DNA of 64,000 bases, taken from NCBI RefSeq assembly GCF_003202235.1, contig NZ_MASU01000006.1:186001-250000 (forward strand), in the 5' to 3' direction. The notes under the pieces were generated by a model, which saw nothing but the letters and a program-made list of their open reading frames with translations, made no database searches and was not told where the DNA came from. Positions within the stretch are counted from its first letter, which is position 1; each line of letters opens with the position of its first letter. Below are positions 1 through 8,403 of the stretch, one piece after another. The position numbers and the translations under genes were made by a program. The DNA comes from Prauserella flavalba. GTDB taxonomy: Bacteria > Actinomycetota > Actinomycetes > Mycobacteriales > Pseudonocardiaceae.

Positions 1-8
1 TCGGCCGG

Positions 9-1349
9 GTGCTCTGGCGCTACCCGCTGACAGTCACGGTCGCGGTGCTCGTCGGCTGGCTCCAGGCCACGGCGGGGCACTGGGTTCTGGCTTTCACACT
101 GCTGGCCGTCGTCCTGGTGCTTGCGTTGTGGCGCTGGCGGCATGCCTCGTCGTTCGACCGCTTCGTGGCACCGCAGCCGCGCACGGAGTTTCGCCGGTTC
201 TCGGTGTACGCGTGCCAGTGGCGCACGGTGATGCGGCTGTCGGACCTGGTGAAGACCAGCCGGGGCAAGGAGTACCGACCGAAGCTCGGGTGGGTGCGCT
301 CAGAGGGCTGGCGTGATCGGGTGCGCGTGCGGATGGTGAAGGGGCAGGCACCCGAACAGTGGGAGCTGCGGGCCTCGGGTCTGGCTCACGCGTTCAAGGC
401 CAAGTCGTGCCGGGTGCGGGTGCGCAAGCCGGGTCGGCTCGAACTCGACCTGGTGCACCGGGATCCGCTCGTGCGGCCGGTTCCCGTGCCCGCGCTCACC
501 GACGATGCGGCCAGCGTGGATCTGAAGCGCGTGACGGTGGGCCGGACGGAGACCGGCAAGCCGTGGCGGGTTCGGCTGCTCGGCACGCACCTGCTGACCG
601 TGGGTGTCTCGGGTGCGGGCAAGGGCTCGCTGCTGTGGTCGATCGTGTGGGCGCTCGCGCCGTTGATCCGCAGTGGCCGCGTTCGGCTGGCGGGGATCGA
701 CCCCAAGGGCGGCATGGAGCTCGGCCAAGCTCCGGAGGTGTTCAGCCGGGTCGTGTTCGACAACGGCCCTGATGCCGTAGCGCTGCTGGAAGAGATCGCG
801 GCCACCGTAAAGGAACGCGCGACCCGGTACCGAGGCAGATTGCGGGCGTGGACCCCAGAGACGGGCGACCCGTTCATCCTGCTCGTGGTCGACGAGCTGG
901 CCGACGTGATCGCCTACCAAACCGACAAGGGCCTGCGAGAGCGGGCAAGCCGGGCCGTGCAGACCATCACGAGTCAGGGCCGTGCCCCCGGCGTGTGCGT
1001 GCTCGGTCTGCTCCAGGACCCGCGCAAGGAGGTCATCAGCTTCCGGCACCTGTTCTCCACGCGCATCGCGATGCGGCTGGACGAGAAGGCGCAGGTCGAC
1101 ATGGTGCTTGGCGATGGCGTGCGGGAACGTGGGGCGACGGCGCATGAGATCTCCGAGCACACGCCCGGTGTCGGCTGGGCCAAGGAAGAGGGACGACGGG
1201 AACCGTTCCGGGCACGGGCCTTCCACGTCACAGACACCGACCTGGATGAGCTGGTCACCTATGTGACCGGGGTGCCGGTCCACCGTGCTGACGTGCTGGC
1301 CTTCCCCACACCGCAGGACGGGTCGCAGAGCGGGGGTGTTGCGGCATGA
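9..1349 (+). CDS. FtsK/SpoIIIE-domain DNA translocase (TraSA-like), possibly 5'-partial
   Basis: An ATP-driven DNA translocase of the type that moves double-stranded AICE DNA between mycelia (TraSA family). Two hydrophobic helices lie at about residues 6-42, so the protein is membrane anchored. Walker A GVSGAGKGS is at about 198-206 and Walker B FILLVVDELADV at about 289-300. The first possible start in the window is GTG at 9, but the frame is open to the window edge, so the true start may be upstream. It overlaps the next gene by ATGA, which indicates translational coupling. The family assignment is firm; the exact transfer role is inferred from context. Confidence 0.85.
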   Translation: MLWRYPLTVTVAVLVGWLQATAGHWVLAFTLLAVVLVLALWRWRHASSFDRFVAPQPRTEFRRFSVYACQWRTVMRLSDLVKTSRGKEYRPKLGWVRSEGWRDRVRVRMVKGQAPEQWELRASGLAHAFKAKSCRVRVRKPGRLELDLVHRDPLVRPVPVPALTDDAASVDLKRVTVGRTETGKPWRVRLLGTHLLTVGVSGAGKGSLLWSIVWALAPLIRSGRVRLAGIDPKGGMELGQAPEVFSRVVFDNGPDAVALLEEIAATVKERATRYRGRLRAWTPETGDPFILLVVDELADVIAYQTDKGLRERASRAVQTITSQGRAPGVCVLGLLQDPRKEVISFRHLFSTRIAMRLDEKAQVDMVLGDGVRERGATAHEISEHTPGVGWAKEEGRREPFRARAFHVTDTDLDELVTYVTGVPVHRADVLAFPTPQDGSQSGGVAA

Positions 1350-2989
1350 CCGAGGTCGCTTCGTTCCCTGCCGATGTCGCGGGGCAGACCCGTGCGCAGC
1401 GGATGCGGCAGCCGCTCTCGGCCGAGGTCATCAAGGCCACGGCGGAGAAGCACGGCGTGTGTGTCCGGCCTTTCACGATGGAGGTGGGCGATCCGGACAC
1501 CGGTGAGTTGCGGTACGTCGCTGTGCCGTGCGGGTCCACGGTCGAGTCGGTGTGCGCTCCGTGCGCGAAGAAGGCCAAGGCGCTGCGGATGGTGCAGTGC
1601 CGGGAAGGCTGGCACCTGACCGAGGAACCGGACTTCACCCCGGAGCCACCGACCCGCCAGCAGACCGAGCTGCTCGAGTTCCGGGCCGATCTCGTGCACG
1701 CCTATCGGCAGGCCCTGGCCGAGGGCGTCGAGTGCGATGCGGAGGAGCTGCGCGAAGAGATCCGGGGCGTCGACGAAGAACTTCGGCAACTCGGCATGCG
1801 GGGTCGGCTGCCCTCGCCGGAGCCTCCGGGCAAGAGGCCGGCCAAGCGCTCCACGAAGCGGCGGCAGGATGCCCCGGACCTGCCTACCCGCAAGGTCGCC
1901 AAGACCACGGTGGGACGCGAGTACGCAGGGAAGTTCCGGCCGTCCATGTTCGTCACGCTCACCTGTGACACCTATGGGCGAGTGCGGGAGGACGGCACAC
2001 CCGTTGACCCGGCGAGCTACGACTATCGACGGGCGGCGCGGGATGCGGTGCATTTCTCGTCGCTGGTGGACCGGTGGTGGCAGAACCTGCGTCGGGTCGT
2101 CGGCTGGGACGTGCAGTACTTCGCGACGGTCGAGCCGCAGAAGCGGACGGCCCCGCACCTGCACGCCGCTATCCGGGGATCGATTTCGCACGAGGTCATC
2201 CGGCAGGTCACCGCGGCCACCTACCACCAAGTCTGGTGGCCTGCGCATGATTGGCTCGTCTACGACGGCGACCAGGTGCCCGTCTGGGACTCGCGTACGG
2301 CCTGCTTCGTGGACCCGGCCACGCGGCGTCCGTTGACAGAGTGGCACGACGCCGTGGAAGCCGTGGAGGAACCGGCGCATGTGGTCACCTTCGGGCGGCA
2401 GGTGCACTCCAAGGGCATCCTCGGCGGCACCGAGGAAGCCGGGCGGCACATCGGCTACCTGACCAAGTACCTCACCAAGTCCACGGGCGAGGTCGTCGAG
2501 GCCACCAGCAACCGGCAACGGGATCACCACGACCGGCTACACGCGGAGCTGGCGATCACCCCGTGCTCGCCCCGGTGCGCGGTCTGGCTGCTCTACGGCA
2601 TCCAACCCGTGGGCGCGAACCCCAAGACCGTGCCCGGCAGGTGCAAGGGCCGGGCACATCGGCGCACCACCCTTGGCCTGCCCGGACGGCGGGTGCTCGT
2701 GTCGCGCAAGTGGTCCGGCAAGTCGCTGGCCGACCACAAGGCCGACCGCAAGCGGTTCGTGCGGGACATGCTCGCCGGAGTCGGCATCGAGAAACCGGAG
2801 GAAGACACCTCCCGACTGATCTGGCGCAAGGTCGCGCCTGGTGACCAGCAGGTTCCGCCGAGGGCTCATCTGCTCATGCACGCGATCGCCGAACGGGTCA
2901 CGTGGAAGGCCGAGTACGACCGGGCGCTACTCGCCGCACAAGGGCCACCAGGTGCGCCAGAAACTTCGGCAATTCAGCAGGCGGCTTGA
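1346..2989 (+). CDS. Replication initiator protein, RepSA family (HUH nuclease)
   Basis: A 547-aa initiator resembling pSAM2 RepSA, which nicks the element origin to start rolling-circle replication after excision. The N-terminal part carries a cysteine cluster (CAPC...C, about residues 70-87) that could bind zinc. The HUH motif PHLH has its two histidines at 271 and 273. A tyrosine motif YLTKYLTK follows, with Tyr371 and Tyr375 as candidate nucleophiles. A basic linker around 150-175 separates the domains. It starts at ATG 1346 inside the ftsK-like stop. No origin hairpin was identified with confidence. Confidence 0.88.
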   Translation: MTEVASFPADVAGQTRAQRMRQPLSAEVIKATAEKHGVCVRPFTMEVGDPDTGELRYVAVPCGSTVESVCAPCAKKAKALRMVQCREGWHLTEEPDFTPEPPTRQQTELLEFRADLVHAYRQALAEGVECDAEELREEIRGVDEELRQLGMRGRLPSPEPPGKRPAKRSTKRRQDAPDLPTRKVAKTTVGREYAGKFRPSMFVTLTCDTYGRVREDGTPVDPASYDYRRAARDAVHFSSLVDRWWQNLRRVVGWDVQYFATVEPQKRTAPHLHAAIRGSISHEVIRQVTAATYHQVWWPAHDWLVYDGDQVPVWDSRTACFVDPATRRPLTEWHDAVEAVEEPAHVVTFGRQVHSKGILGGTEEAGRHIGYLTKYLTKSTGEVVEATSNRQRDHHDRLHAELAITPCSPRCAVWLLYGIQPVGANPKTVPGRCKGRAHRRTTLGLPGRRVLVSRKWSGKSLADHKADRKRFVRDMLAGVGIEKPEEDTSRLIWRKVAPGDQQVPPRAHLLMHAIAERVTWKAEYDRALLAAQGPPGAPETSAIQQAA

Positions 2990-3005
2990 TGACAGGGGGA
3001 ACGTG

Positions 3006-3200
3006 ATGGGCACGGTGTCGAAATTCGAGCGGCTGTGGACGATCGAGGAGGTCTCCGACTACCTCGGCATCCCGGTGAAGACGCTCTACCAGTGGAAGTG
3101 GCGTGGTGAGGGTCCACCGGTCCGCAAGATCGGCCGTCACCTTCGCTACGACCCGGCCAAGGTGCGGGCCTGGGTTGACGGATCGGCGGAGGCGGCCTGA
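3006..3200 (+). CDS. xis: Excisionase/helix-turn-helix protein
   Basis: A 64-aa MerR-like winged-helix protein of the excisionase family; such proteins bend att DNA and bias the integrase toward excision. The recognition segment reads WTIEEVSDYLGIPVKTLYQW, followed by the wing RKIGRHLRY. ATG 3006 is chosen because AGGGGGA at 2994-3000 gives a 5-nt spacing; GTG at 3003 is too close to that site. The stop overlaps the integrase ATG (TGATG), so the two are probably translated together. Confidence 0.88.
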   Translation: MGTVSKFERLWTIEEVSDYLGIPVKTLYQWKWRGEGPPVRKIGRHLRYDPAKVRAWVDGSAEAA

Positions 3201-4450
3201 TGGGACACATCCAGGACCGTTGGTTCCGGCCTGCTCGTGACCCGGAGACGGGCAAGATTCTGCTCGACGGGCGGAACAGGCCGGTCATGGAGCGCACCGA
3301 GCTGTACGGCAAGGGCAAGCGCTACAAGGTGCGCTACCTCGACCCGGACGGCGAGGAACGGTCGAAGTCCTTCCCGGACAAGCAGAAGAAGCGGGCCGAA
3401 GACTTCTTGATCGAGATGGAGTCGGACAAGCGGGAGGGCAAGTACGTCGATCCGCAGGCGGCGCGGAAGAAGTTCCGGCAGGTCGCCGAGAACTGGTTGA
3501 TGGGGCAGTCACCGGACGCTGCCACGCGGGCCGTGCTGCGCAGCCGGTTGGAGAGCCAGATCTACCCGCGCTTCGGTGACCTGCGTATCGGGTCCATCAA
3601 GCCGTCCACGGTGCGCGAGTGGCTGGGATACCTCGACAGTCGGAAGTTCAGCGAGAACTACAAACTCGTGCTGTTCACGGTGCTGTCCGGTGTCCTGGAC
3701 TCGGCCGTGGAGGACAAGCTTATCCGGGAGAACCCGTGCCGGGCCAAGACGGTGCGTCGCCCGGTCGGCCGGAGTCCAAAGGTCGTGGTGTGGCCGGAGG
3801 AGCGCGTGAGCACCGTGCGCGGCGGGCTGGAGGAGCGCTACTCCGTGATCGTGCCGCTCGGTGCGGGCCTCGGCCTGCGGCAAGGGGAAATCCTGGGCTT
3901 CTCGCCGGACGACCTCGATGATGACGAGATGACCGTGCACCTCCAGCGACAGATCCGGACCATCGGCCGGACGCTGGTGTTCGCGCCACCGAAGGGAGGC
4001 AAGACGCGGATCGTGCCCGTGTCGACAAGTGTCCTCGCGGAGATCCGCGATCACGAGTCTCGGTATCCGGCCGTTGCGGTCACGTTGCCGTGGCGGGAGC
4101 CGGAAGGTGAGCCGGTGACGGTGCGGTTGCTCATCACCGGTGAAGAGGGACGGCTTTACTCGGGTGACCTGTTCGCCAAGGTGGTGTGGCGGGGCGCGTT
4201 CCGGGAAGCCGAGCTGGTGTATCGCGGGCGCGCGGATGGGATGCACGCGCTGCGGCACTTCTACGCGTCGGTGCTGCTCTCGCAGGGCGTGTCCATCAAG
4301 GAGCTGGCCGACTACCTCGGGCACGCCGACCCCGGGTTCACCCTACGGACCTACACGCATTTGGTGCCGTCCAGCCACGAGCGCGCTCGGGTGGCCGTCG
4401 ACGGAGTGTTCGGACGGCCTGAGCCGAATGACGGCCTACAGGCGGCCTGA
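3200..4450 (+). CDS. int: Tyrosine site-specific integrase of the AICE
   Basis: A 416-aa phage-type integrase. The N-terminal third carries SAM-like and AP2-like DNA-binding segments. The catalytic set is visible: Arg227 in GLGLRQGE, the box His349-x-x-Arg352-His353, His375 in the GHADP motif, and the nucleophile Tyr385 in RTYTHL. It is complete and shows no sign of decay, so the element may still excise. It ends 93 bp before a convergent chromosomal gene. AICE integrases usually sit beside attP, so the right attachment core should lie just after this stop. Confidence 0.92.
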   Translation: MGHIQDRWFRPARDPETGKILLDGRNRPVMERTELYGKGKRYKVRYLDPDGEERSKSFPDKQKKRAEDFLIEMESDKREGKYVDPQAARKKFRQVAENWLMGQSPDAATRAVLRSRLESQIYPRFGDLRIGSIKPSTVREWLGYLDSRKFSENYKLVLFTVLSGVLDSAVEDKLIRENPCRAKTVRRPVGRSPKVVVWPEERVSTVRGGLEERYSVIVPLGAGLGLRQGEILGFSPDDLDDDEMTVHLQRQIRTIGRTLVFAPPKGGKTRIVPVSTSVLAEIRDHESRYPAVAVTLPWREPEGEPVTVRLLITGEEGRLYSGDLFAKVVWRGAFREAELVYRGRADGMHALRHFYASVLLSQGVSIKELADYLGHADPGFTLRTYTHLVPSSHERARVAVDGVFGRPEPNDGLQAA

Positions 4451-4484
4451 TCATGAAACCAGGATTCGTGATGCTCCGAGAGAA

Positions 4485-4529
4485 GGAAACCGCCCGTTCA
4501 CTGCGAGACACAGTGGACGGGCGGTTTCC
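4485..4529. terminator. Bidirectional hairpin between integrase and fadE
   Basis: A 19-bp stem (GGAAACCGCCCGTTCACTG against its complement with one G-T pair) closes a 7-nt loop CGAGACA. It sits between convergent genes with AAGG on one side and CCCTTG on the other. It probably terminates the minus-strand acyl-CoA dehydrogenase transcript and read-through from the element. Confidence 0.75.
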
Positions 4530-4542
4530 CTTGCTGCGTAAG

Positions 4543-5748
4543 CTACTTCAGCTCGGCGGAGGTCTTTCCGAGAAGGCGACGGGCCACGATCAGTTGCTGG
4601 ATTTGTTGCGTGCCTTCGAAGATGTCCAGGATCTTCGCATCGCGGCTCCACTTTTCCAGCAGGAGTTCCTCCGTGTAGCCCAGCGTGCCCGCCAGTTCGA
4701 CGCAGCGGAGCGTGATGTCGACCACCGAGCGGCCCGCCTTCGCCTTCGCCATCGACGCCTGCAGTGAGTTCGGCTTGCGGTTGTCCGCCATCCACGCCGA
4801 TTCCAGCGCCAGCAGGTACGCCGCCTCGTAGTCGGCCTCCAGCTGCAGATAGGTGGCCGCTGCCGCGTGTTGCGTGTTCGCCGGCTTGTCGTAGTCCACC
4901 TTCACGCCCGCCTCGGCCAGCAGGCGCCCCGTCTCCTCCAGCGCCGCCCTCGCCACGCCGATCGCCATCGCGGCCACGAGCGGGCGGGTGTTGTCGAAGG
5001 TCTGCATGACCCCGGCGAAGCCCTTGCTCGTGTCGATCTCCGGCGTCCCCAGCAGATTTTCCCGGGGTACCCGGCAGTTCTCGAACCGCAGCACCGCCGT
5101 GTCCGACGCCCTGATGCCGAGTTTGTGCTCCAGCCGCACGACCTCGAAACCGGGTGTGCCCTTCTCGACCACGAACGACTTGATCGCCGCGCGGCCCTTC
5201 GACTTGTCCAGGGTGGCCCAGACCACCACGGCGTCGGCTCGCTGGCCCGCGGTCACGAAGATCTTCTCGCCGTTCAGCACGTACTCGTCGCCGTCGAGCG
5301 TCGCGGTCGCCGTGATCGCGGCCGAGTCGGAGCCACAACCCGGCTCCGTGATCGCCATCGCCGCCCACATGCCCGCGAAGCGCTGCAACTGCTCGTCGTT
5401 GGCGACCGACGCGATCGCCGCGTTGCCGAGACCCTGCCTTGGCATCGACAGCAGCAGCGCCACGTCGCCCCAGCACATCTCGATCGCGCCGAGCACCGTG
5501 CTCAGGTTGCCGCCGTTGCGATTGCCCTTCGTGTCGTCGTCCTTGCGCCGCACACCGGCAGCGCCCGCGCCGCCCTCACCCGAGGAGTTGAGTCCGTCGA
5601 GCAGCGCCGCCAGCATGTCCAGCTCCGCCGGGTACGAGTGCTCGGCGCGGTCGTACTTACGCGAAATGGGCCGGAAGACCTCGGCCGCGGCCTGGTACGC
5701 CTGGTTGACCAGCGTCTGGGCCTTCTTCGGAATCTCGAGATTGATCAC
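4543..5748 (-). CDS. Acyl-CoA dehydrogenase (FadE-type)
   Basis: A 401-aa flavoprotein of the acyl-CoA dehydrogenase family, which introduces the alpha-beta double bond in acyl-CoAs and passes electrons to ETF. The C-terminal FEGTQQIQQ matches the family segment carrying the catalytic base, here Glu378. It begins with GTG at 5748, only 9 bp after the stop of the upstream acyl-CoA dehydrogenase, so the two are one operon. Tandem FadE pairs in actinobacteria may form mixed complexes; whether this pair does cannot be seen here. The substrate is not assigned, but the neighbouring fadA-fadB genes point to fatty-acid beta-oxidation. Confidence 0.9.
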   Translation of the reverse strand: MINLEIPKKAQTLVNQAYQAAAEVFRPISRKYDRAEHSYPAELDMLAALLDGLNSSGEGGAGAAGVRRKDDDTKGNRNGGNLSTVLGAIEMCWGDVALLLSMPRQGLGNAAIASVANDEQLQRFAGMWAAMAITEPGCGSDSAAITATATLDGDEYVLNGEKIFVTAGQRADAVVVWATLDKSKGRAAIKSFVVEKGTPGFEVVRLEHKLGIRASDTAVLRFENCRVPRENLLGTPEIDTSKGFAGVMQTFDNTRPLVAAMAIGVARAALEETGRLLAEAGVKVDYDKPANTQHAAAATYLQLEADYEAAYLLALESAWMADNRKPNSLQASMAKAKAGRSVVDITLRCVELAGTLGYTEELLLEKWSRDAKILDIFEGTQQIQQLIVARRLLGKTSAELK

Positions 5749-5757
5749 TGCAGCCCC

Positions 5758-7095
5758 TTAGAGAAGAACAACGCCTTCGAGCACGCCGATCGCGCGCAGG
5801 TCCCGGTACCAGCGCTCGACGGGGTGCTCCTTCACGAAGCCGTGCCCGCCAAGCAGCTGCACGCCCGCGCTGCCGATCTGCATGCCCTTGTCGGTCGCGA
5901 GCTTGCGCGCCAGCGCGACCTCCCGCGCGTACGGCTTGCCCTGCTCGGCCCTCGCCGCCGCCTTCAGCGTCACCAGGCGCAGGCCCTCGAGCTCGATCGC
6001 GATGTCGGCCACCTGGAACGCCACGCCCTGACGGTGGCTCACCGGCTCGCCGAACGCCTGCCGCTCGTTGACGTAGGGGATCACGTAGTCGAGCACGGCC
6101 TTGCCGGTGCCGCACGCGAGCGCCGCCCAGCCGAGCCGCGAGAGGCGCACGACGTCGGCGAAGGCGTCCGGCTTGCCGCCGCCGAGCAGCGCGCCCGCCG
6201 GCAGGTTCACCTTGTCCAGCAACAACTTCCCGGTCGCCGCGCCCCGCAGGCCCATCGCGGGCTCTGCCTCGATGCTCACGCCCTCGCTGGACGACTCGAT
6301 GATGAACAGCGCGGGGCCGCGGCCCTCCAGATCGGCGGACACGACGAACAGCTCCGCCTGTGCCGCGCGCGGAACGAGCGACTTCGCGCCGTCGAGCCGG
6401 TAGCCCTTCGGGGTGCGCCTGGCCGTGACCGAGGGCTTGAACGGGTCGAACAGCGCGGTCCGCTCCTGAAGGGCCAGTGCCGCCGCGGGCACGTTCTCGC
6501 CGACGAACGACGGCAGGTAGGTCGCCTGTTGATCCTCGTCGCCCCACTGCACGAGGGCGGTGCTGACGGCGGAGGGGGCGAGCACCGCGACGGCCAGCCC
6601 CAGGTCGCCGTGCGCGAGCGCCTCGGCGACGAGCGCGTTGGTGACCACGGAGCGCTCGGTGCCGACCCCGCCCAGCTCCTCGGGGATGCCGACGAGCGTC
6701 ACGCCCAGCTCGCTCGCGCGGCCGAGCAGACCGTCCGGTGGGGCCAGCTTCGTGTCGGCCTCGGCCGCGGCGGGCCGCAGCTGCTCGGCGGCGAACTCGC
6801 CGACCGTCTCGACGATCAGCTGCTGATCCTCGGTGGGCGTCAGGTCGAACAGCCCGGCGTCGGGGGCCGGCGCCAGCCTCGCGGGCTTGCCGAGCCGCGA
6901 CGTCGCCTTGAACGCCCTGCTGGTGGCACCCACCGCGCGGAACCCGCCCCTGGTGGCGGCCGAGACGACGTTCTCGACGGGTTTGCGCAGGCCCGCACGC
7001 TCGATCGTCCTGCTGCCGGCCAGCCGCGTGAGCGCGGCGAGGCCCCATCCCATCGCATCGCGCTTGCGCTGCGGAGTCTGTCGGCTCACGGTCAT
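5758..7095 (-). CDS. Acyl-CoA dehydrogenase (second FadE paralogue)
   Basis: A 445-aa acyl-CoA dehydrogenase with an N-terminal extension of about 70 basic residues ahead of the domain (which begins near FDLTPTEDQQLIVETV). The protein stops only five residues after Glu440 (VLEGVVLL), at the place where the usual EGT segment and final helix would continue. The C-terminus is therefore short compared with its neighbour, and it may be the structural partner of a two-subunit enzyme (inference). ATG 7095 has GAAGGGG upstream. A perfect 18-bp palindrome lies just before the ribosome-binding site, suggesting TetR-type control. Confidence 0.88.
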   Translation of the reverse strand: MTVSRQTPQRKRDAMGWGLAALTRLAGSRTIERAGLRKPVENVVSAATRGGFRAVGATSRAFKATSRLGKPARLAPAPDAGLFDLTPTEDQQLIVETVGEFAAEQLRPAAAEADTKLAPPDGLLGRASELGVTLVGIPEELGGVGTERSVVTNALVAEALAHGDLGLAVAVLAPSAVSTALVQWGDEDQQATYLPSFVGENVPAAALALQERTALFDPFKPSVTARRTPKGYRLDGAKSLVPRAAQAELFVVSADLEGRGPALFIIESSSEGVSIEAEPAMGLRGAATGKLLLDKVNLPAGALLGGGKPDAFADVVRLSRLGWAALACGTGKAVLDYVIPYVNERQAFGEPVSHRQGVAFQVADIAIELEGLRLVTLKAAARAEQGKPYAREVALARKLATDKGMQIGSAGVQLLGGHGFVKEHPVERWYRDLRAIGVLEGVVLL

Positions 7096-7105
7096 CCCCT
7101 TCGCT

Positions 7106-7123
7106 ACCTACTCGCGAGTAGGT
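7106..7123. promoter_or_regulatory. Perfect 18-bp palindrome upstream of fadE (likely TetR-type operator)
   Basis: ACCTACTCGCGAGTAGGT is perfectly self-complementary. It lies 11 bp before the ATG at 7095 and overlaps a candidate -10 TAACCT on the minus strand (7120-7125). The position fits a repressor operator controlling the acyl-CoA dehydrogenase pair. The TetR regulator encoded at 8404-9600 is the nearest candidate, but this is inference. Confidence 0.7.
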
Positions 7124-7159
7124 TAACGCCTCGTGGGGGCCGCGCGCCAGAGGGCCCGC

Positions 7160-8356
7160 TCAGTGCGCGAGCAGGCGGGCGCGCCGCTGCGCGAGCACGA
7201 CGCGCTCGAACGTCACGAGCGCCGCTGTGACCGCCGCGACCGCGGCGACGAGCGCGGCCGCGGGCAGCAGCTCCAGCGCGGGCGTCACGGCGAGCAGGAA
7301 CGCGGCGACCGCGAGGCGCTGCACGTTCCAGCCGCCGAGGTTGCGCCTGCGCAGCGCGCTCAGCGCCACGAGATAGAGCGCGAGCCCGCCCGTCATCGCC
7401 CACAGCGCGACGCCGTGCAATGCCGCGCCGGGCGGGTAGTGCTCGGTGTCGGCCACGTAGAGCAGTGCCTTCTTCATCCCGAGCGCGAGCAGCACGATCC
7501 CGGCGACGAGTGGCAGGTGCAGGTACGTGTAGGAGTCGGTCGCCAGCCTGACGCGCTCCTCGCCGGTCGCGGTCGTGAGCCTGCGCTCCGCGACGTGAGC
7601 GACCACCCCGAAGTACAGCCACCACATGCCCGCCGACACCGACAGCGCGAGCCCCGAGGTGAGCAGCACCAGCCACGACATCGGCAGGGTGCTGATGCCG
7701 ACGCCGATCGCCACGATCGACTCGCCCAGGGCGATGATCACCACGAGCCCGAAGCGTTCCGCGAAGTGTCCCGGCGCGGGCACCCGCCAGCCCCGCGCCC
7801 CCGCGACGTGCACGCCGACGTAGTCGATGCCGAGCGCGAGCACCCAGAGCCCGAGCTGCGTCCAGCCACCGGTGAACGCGGCACCGGCGAGGATGAGCGC
7901 GCCGCAGATGCCGGGCGCGGTGCTGCGCAGCACCACCGAGCGCAGCTCGGGATCCTCCCTCGCCGCCCCGAGGTAGGCCACCAGGTGCAGCAGCCGCACG
8001 AGCAGGTAGCAGACGGCGAACAGCAGCGGTGCGTACAGCCCGCCCTCGAAGTCCCCGAACGCCTCCGGAATGGTGAGCGCCATCAGCATGATCACCGTCA
8101 TGGCGCCGAACAGCGCCCAGCGGGCGGCACCCTCGTCGGCGCGGACGGTGGTGCCGAGCCAGGCGTAGGCGCACCAGCACCACCACAGCACGGCGACCAC
8201 GACGACTCCCTGGCCGAGCCCGAGCAGCGTGAGGTGATCGGACATCAGCTGCACGGTCTGCGTGATCGCGTAGACGAAGACGAGGTCGAAGAACAGCTCC
8301 AGGGTGGTCACCCGGTGGCCCTCGGTGACCGCGGTCAGGCGACGCGACGTCGGCAT
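7160..8356 (-). CDS. Low temperature requirement protein A (LtrA) family membrane protein
   Basis: A 398-aa polytopic membrane protein with the LtrA signature near the N-terminus (ELFFDLVFVYAITQ). About ten or more hydrophobic helices follow. The family is named from a Listeria low-temperature growth mutant; its biochemical role is not established. It lies between the fadE pair and the TetR gene on the same strand, with a 64-bp gap to the downstream fadE. I see no direct link to fatty-acid metabolism apart from position. Confidence 0.88.
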   Translation of the reverse strand: MPTSRRLTAVTEGHRVTTLELFFDLVFVYAITQTVQLMSDHLTLLGLGQGVVVVAVLWWCWCAYAWLGTTVRADEGAARWALFGAMTVIMLMALTIPEAFGDFEGGLYAPLLFAVCYLLVRLLHLVAYLGAAREDPELRSVVLRSTAPGICGALILAGAAFTGGWTQLGLWVLALGIDYVGVHVAGARGWRVPAPGHFAERFGLVVIIALGESIVAIGVGISTLPMSWLVLLTSGLALSVSAGMWWLYFGVVAHVAERRLTTATGEERVRLATDSYTYLHLPLVAGIVLLALGMKKALLYVADTEHYPPGAALHGVALWAMTGGLALYLVALSALRRRNLGGWNVQRLAVAAFLLAVTPALELLPAAALVAAVAAVTAALVTFERVVLAQRRARLLAH

Positions 8357-8403
8357 GCGGTCACAGTGACACGCATCACACGATCAGGGGAGAGTCGTTC
8401 GCC

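Larger units (their letters stand above)
1..4484 (+). mobile_element. Right part of an actinomycete integrative and conjugative element (AICE)
   Basis: Four tightly packed plus-strand genes form the classic AICE core: FtsK/SpoIIIE-like transfer protein, RepSA-type rolling-circle initiator, small excisionase and tyrosine integrase. Stop/start overlaps join most of them (ATGA at 1346, TGATG at 3198). The left part (transfer, spread and regulatory genes, left attachment site) lies outside the window. The right boundary is not resolved. It must fall between the integrase stop (4450) and the 3' end of the acyl-CoA dehydrogenase gene (4543), and I place it near 4484, before a hairpin that probably belongs to the chromosome. 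I see no tRNA gene or recognisable tRNA 3' fragment at this end, so the integration target is unknown. Confidence 0.8.

Noticed and set aside
4451-4484. A tRNA 3' fragment as attachment site
   Set aside because: The minus-strand reading has GAATCC, but the preceding TTC of the T-loop and a plausible acceptor stem are missing.
4867-7230. A 787-codon plus-strand open frame opposite the fadE pair
   Set aside because: High-GC shadow with no recognisable domain, fully antisense to two convincing acyl-CoA dehydrogenases. The same applies to long frames at 10798-13050 and 60202-62040.
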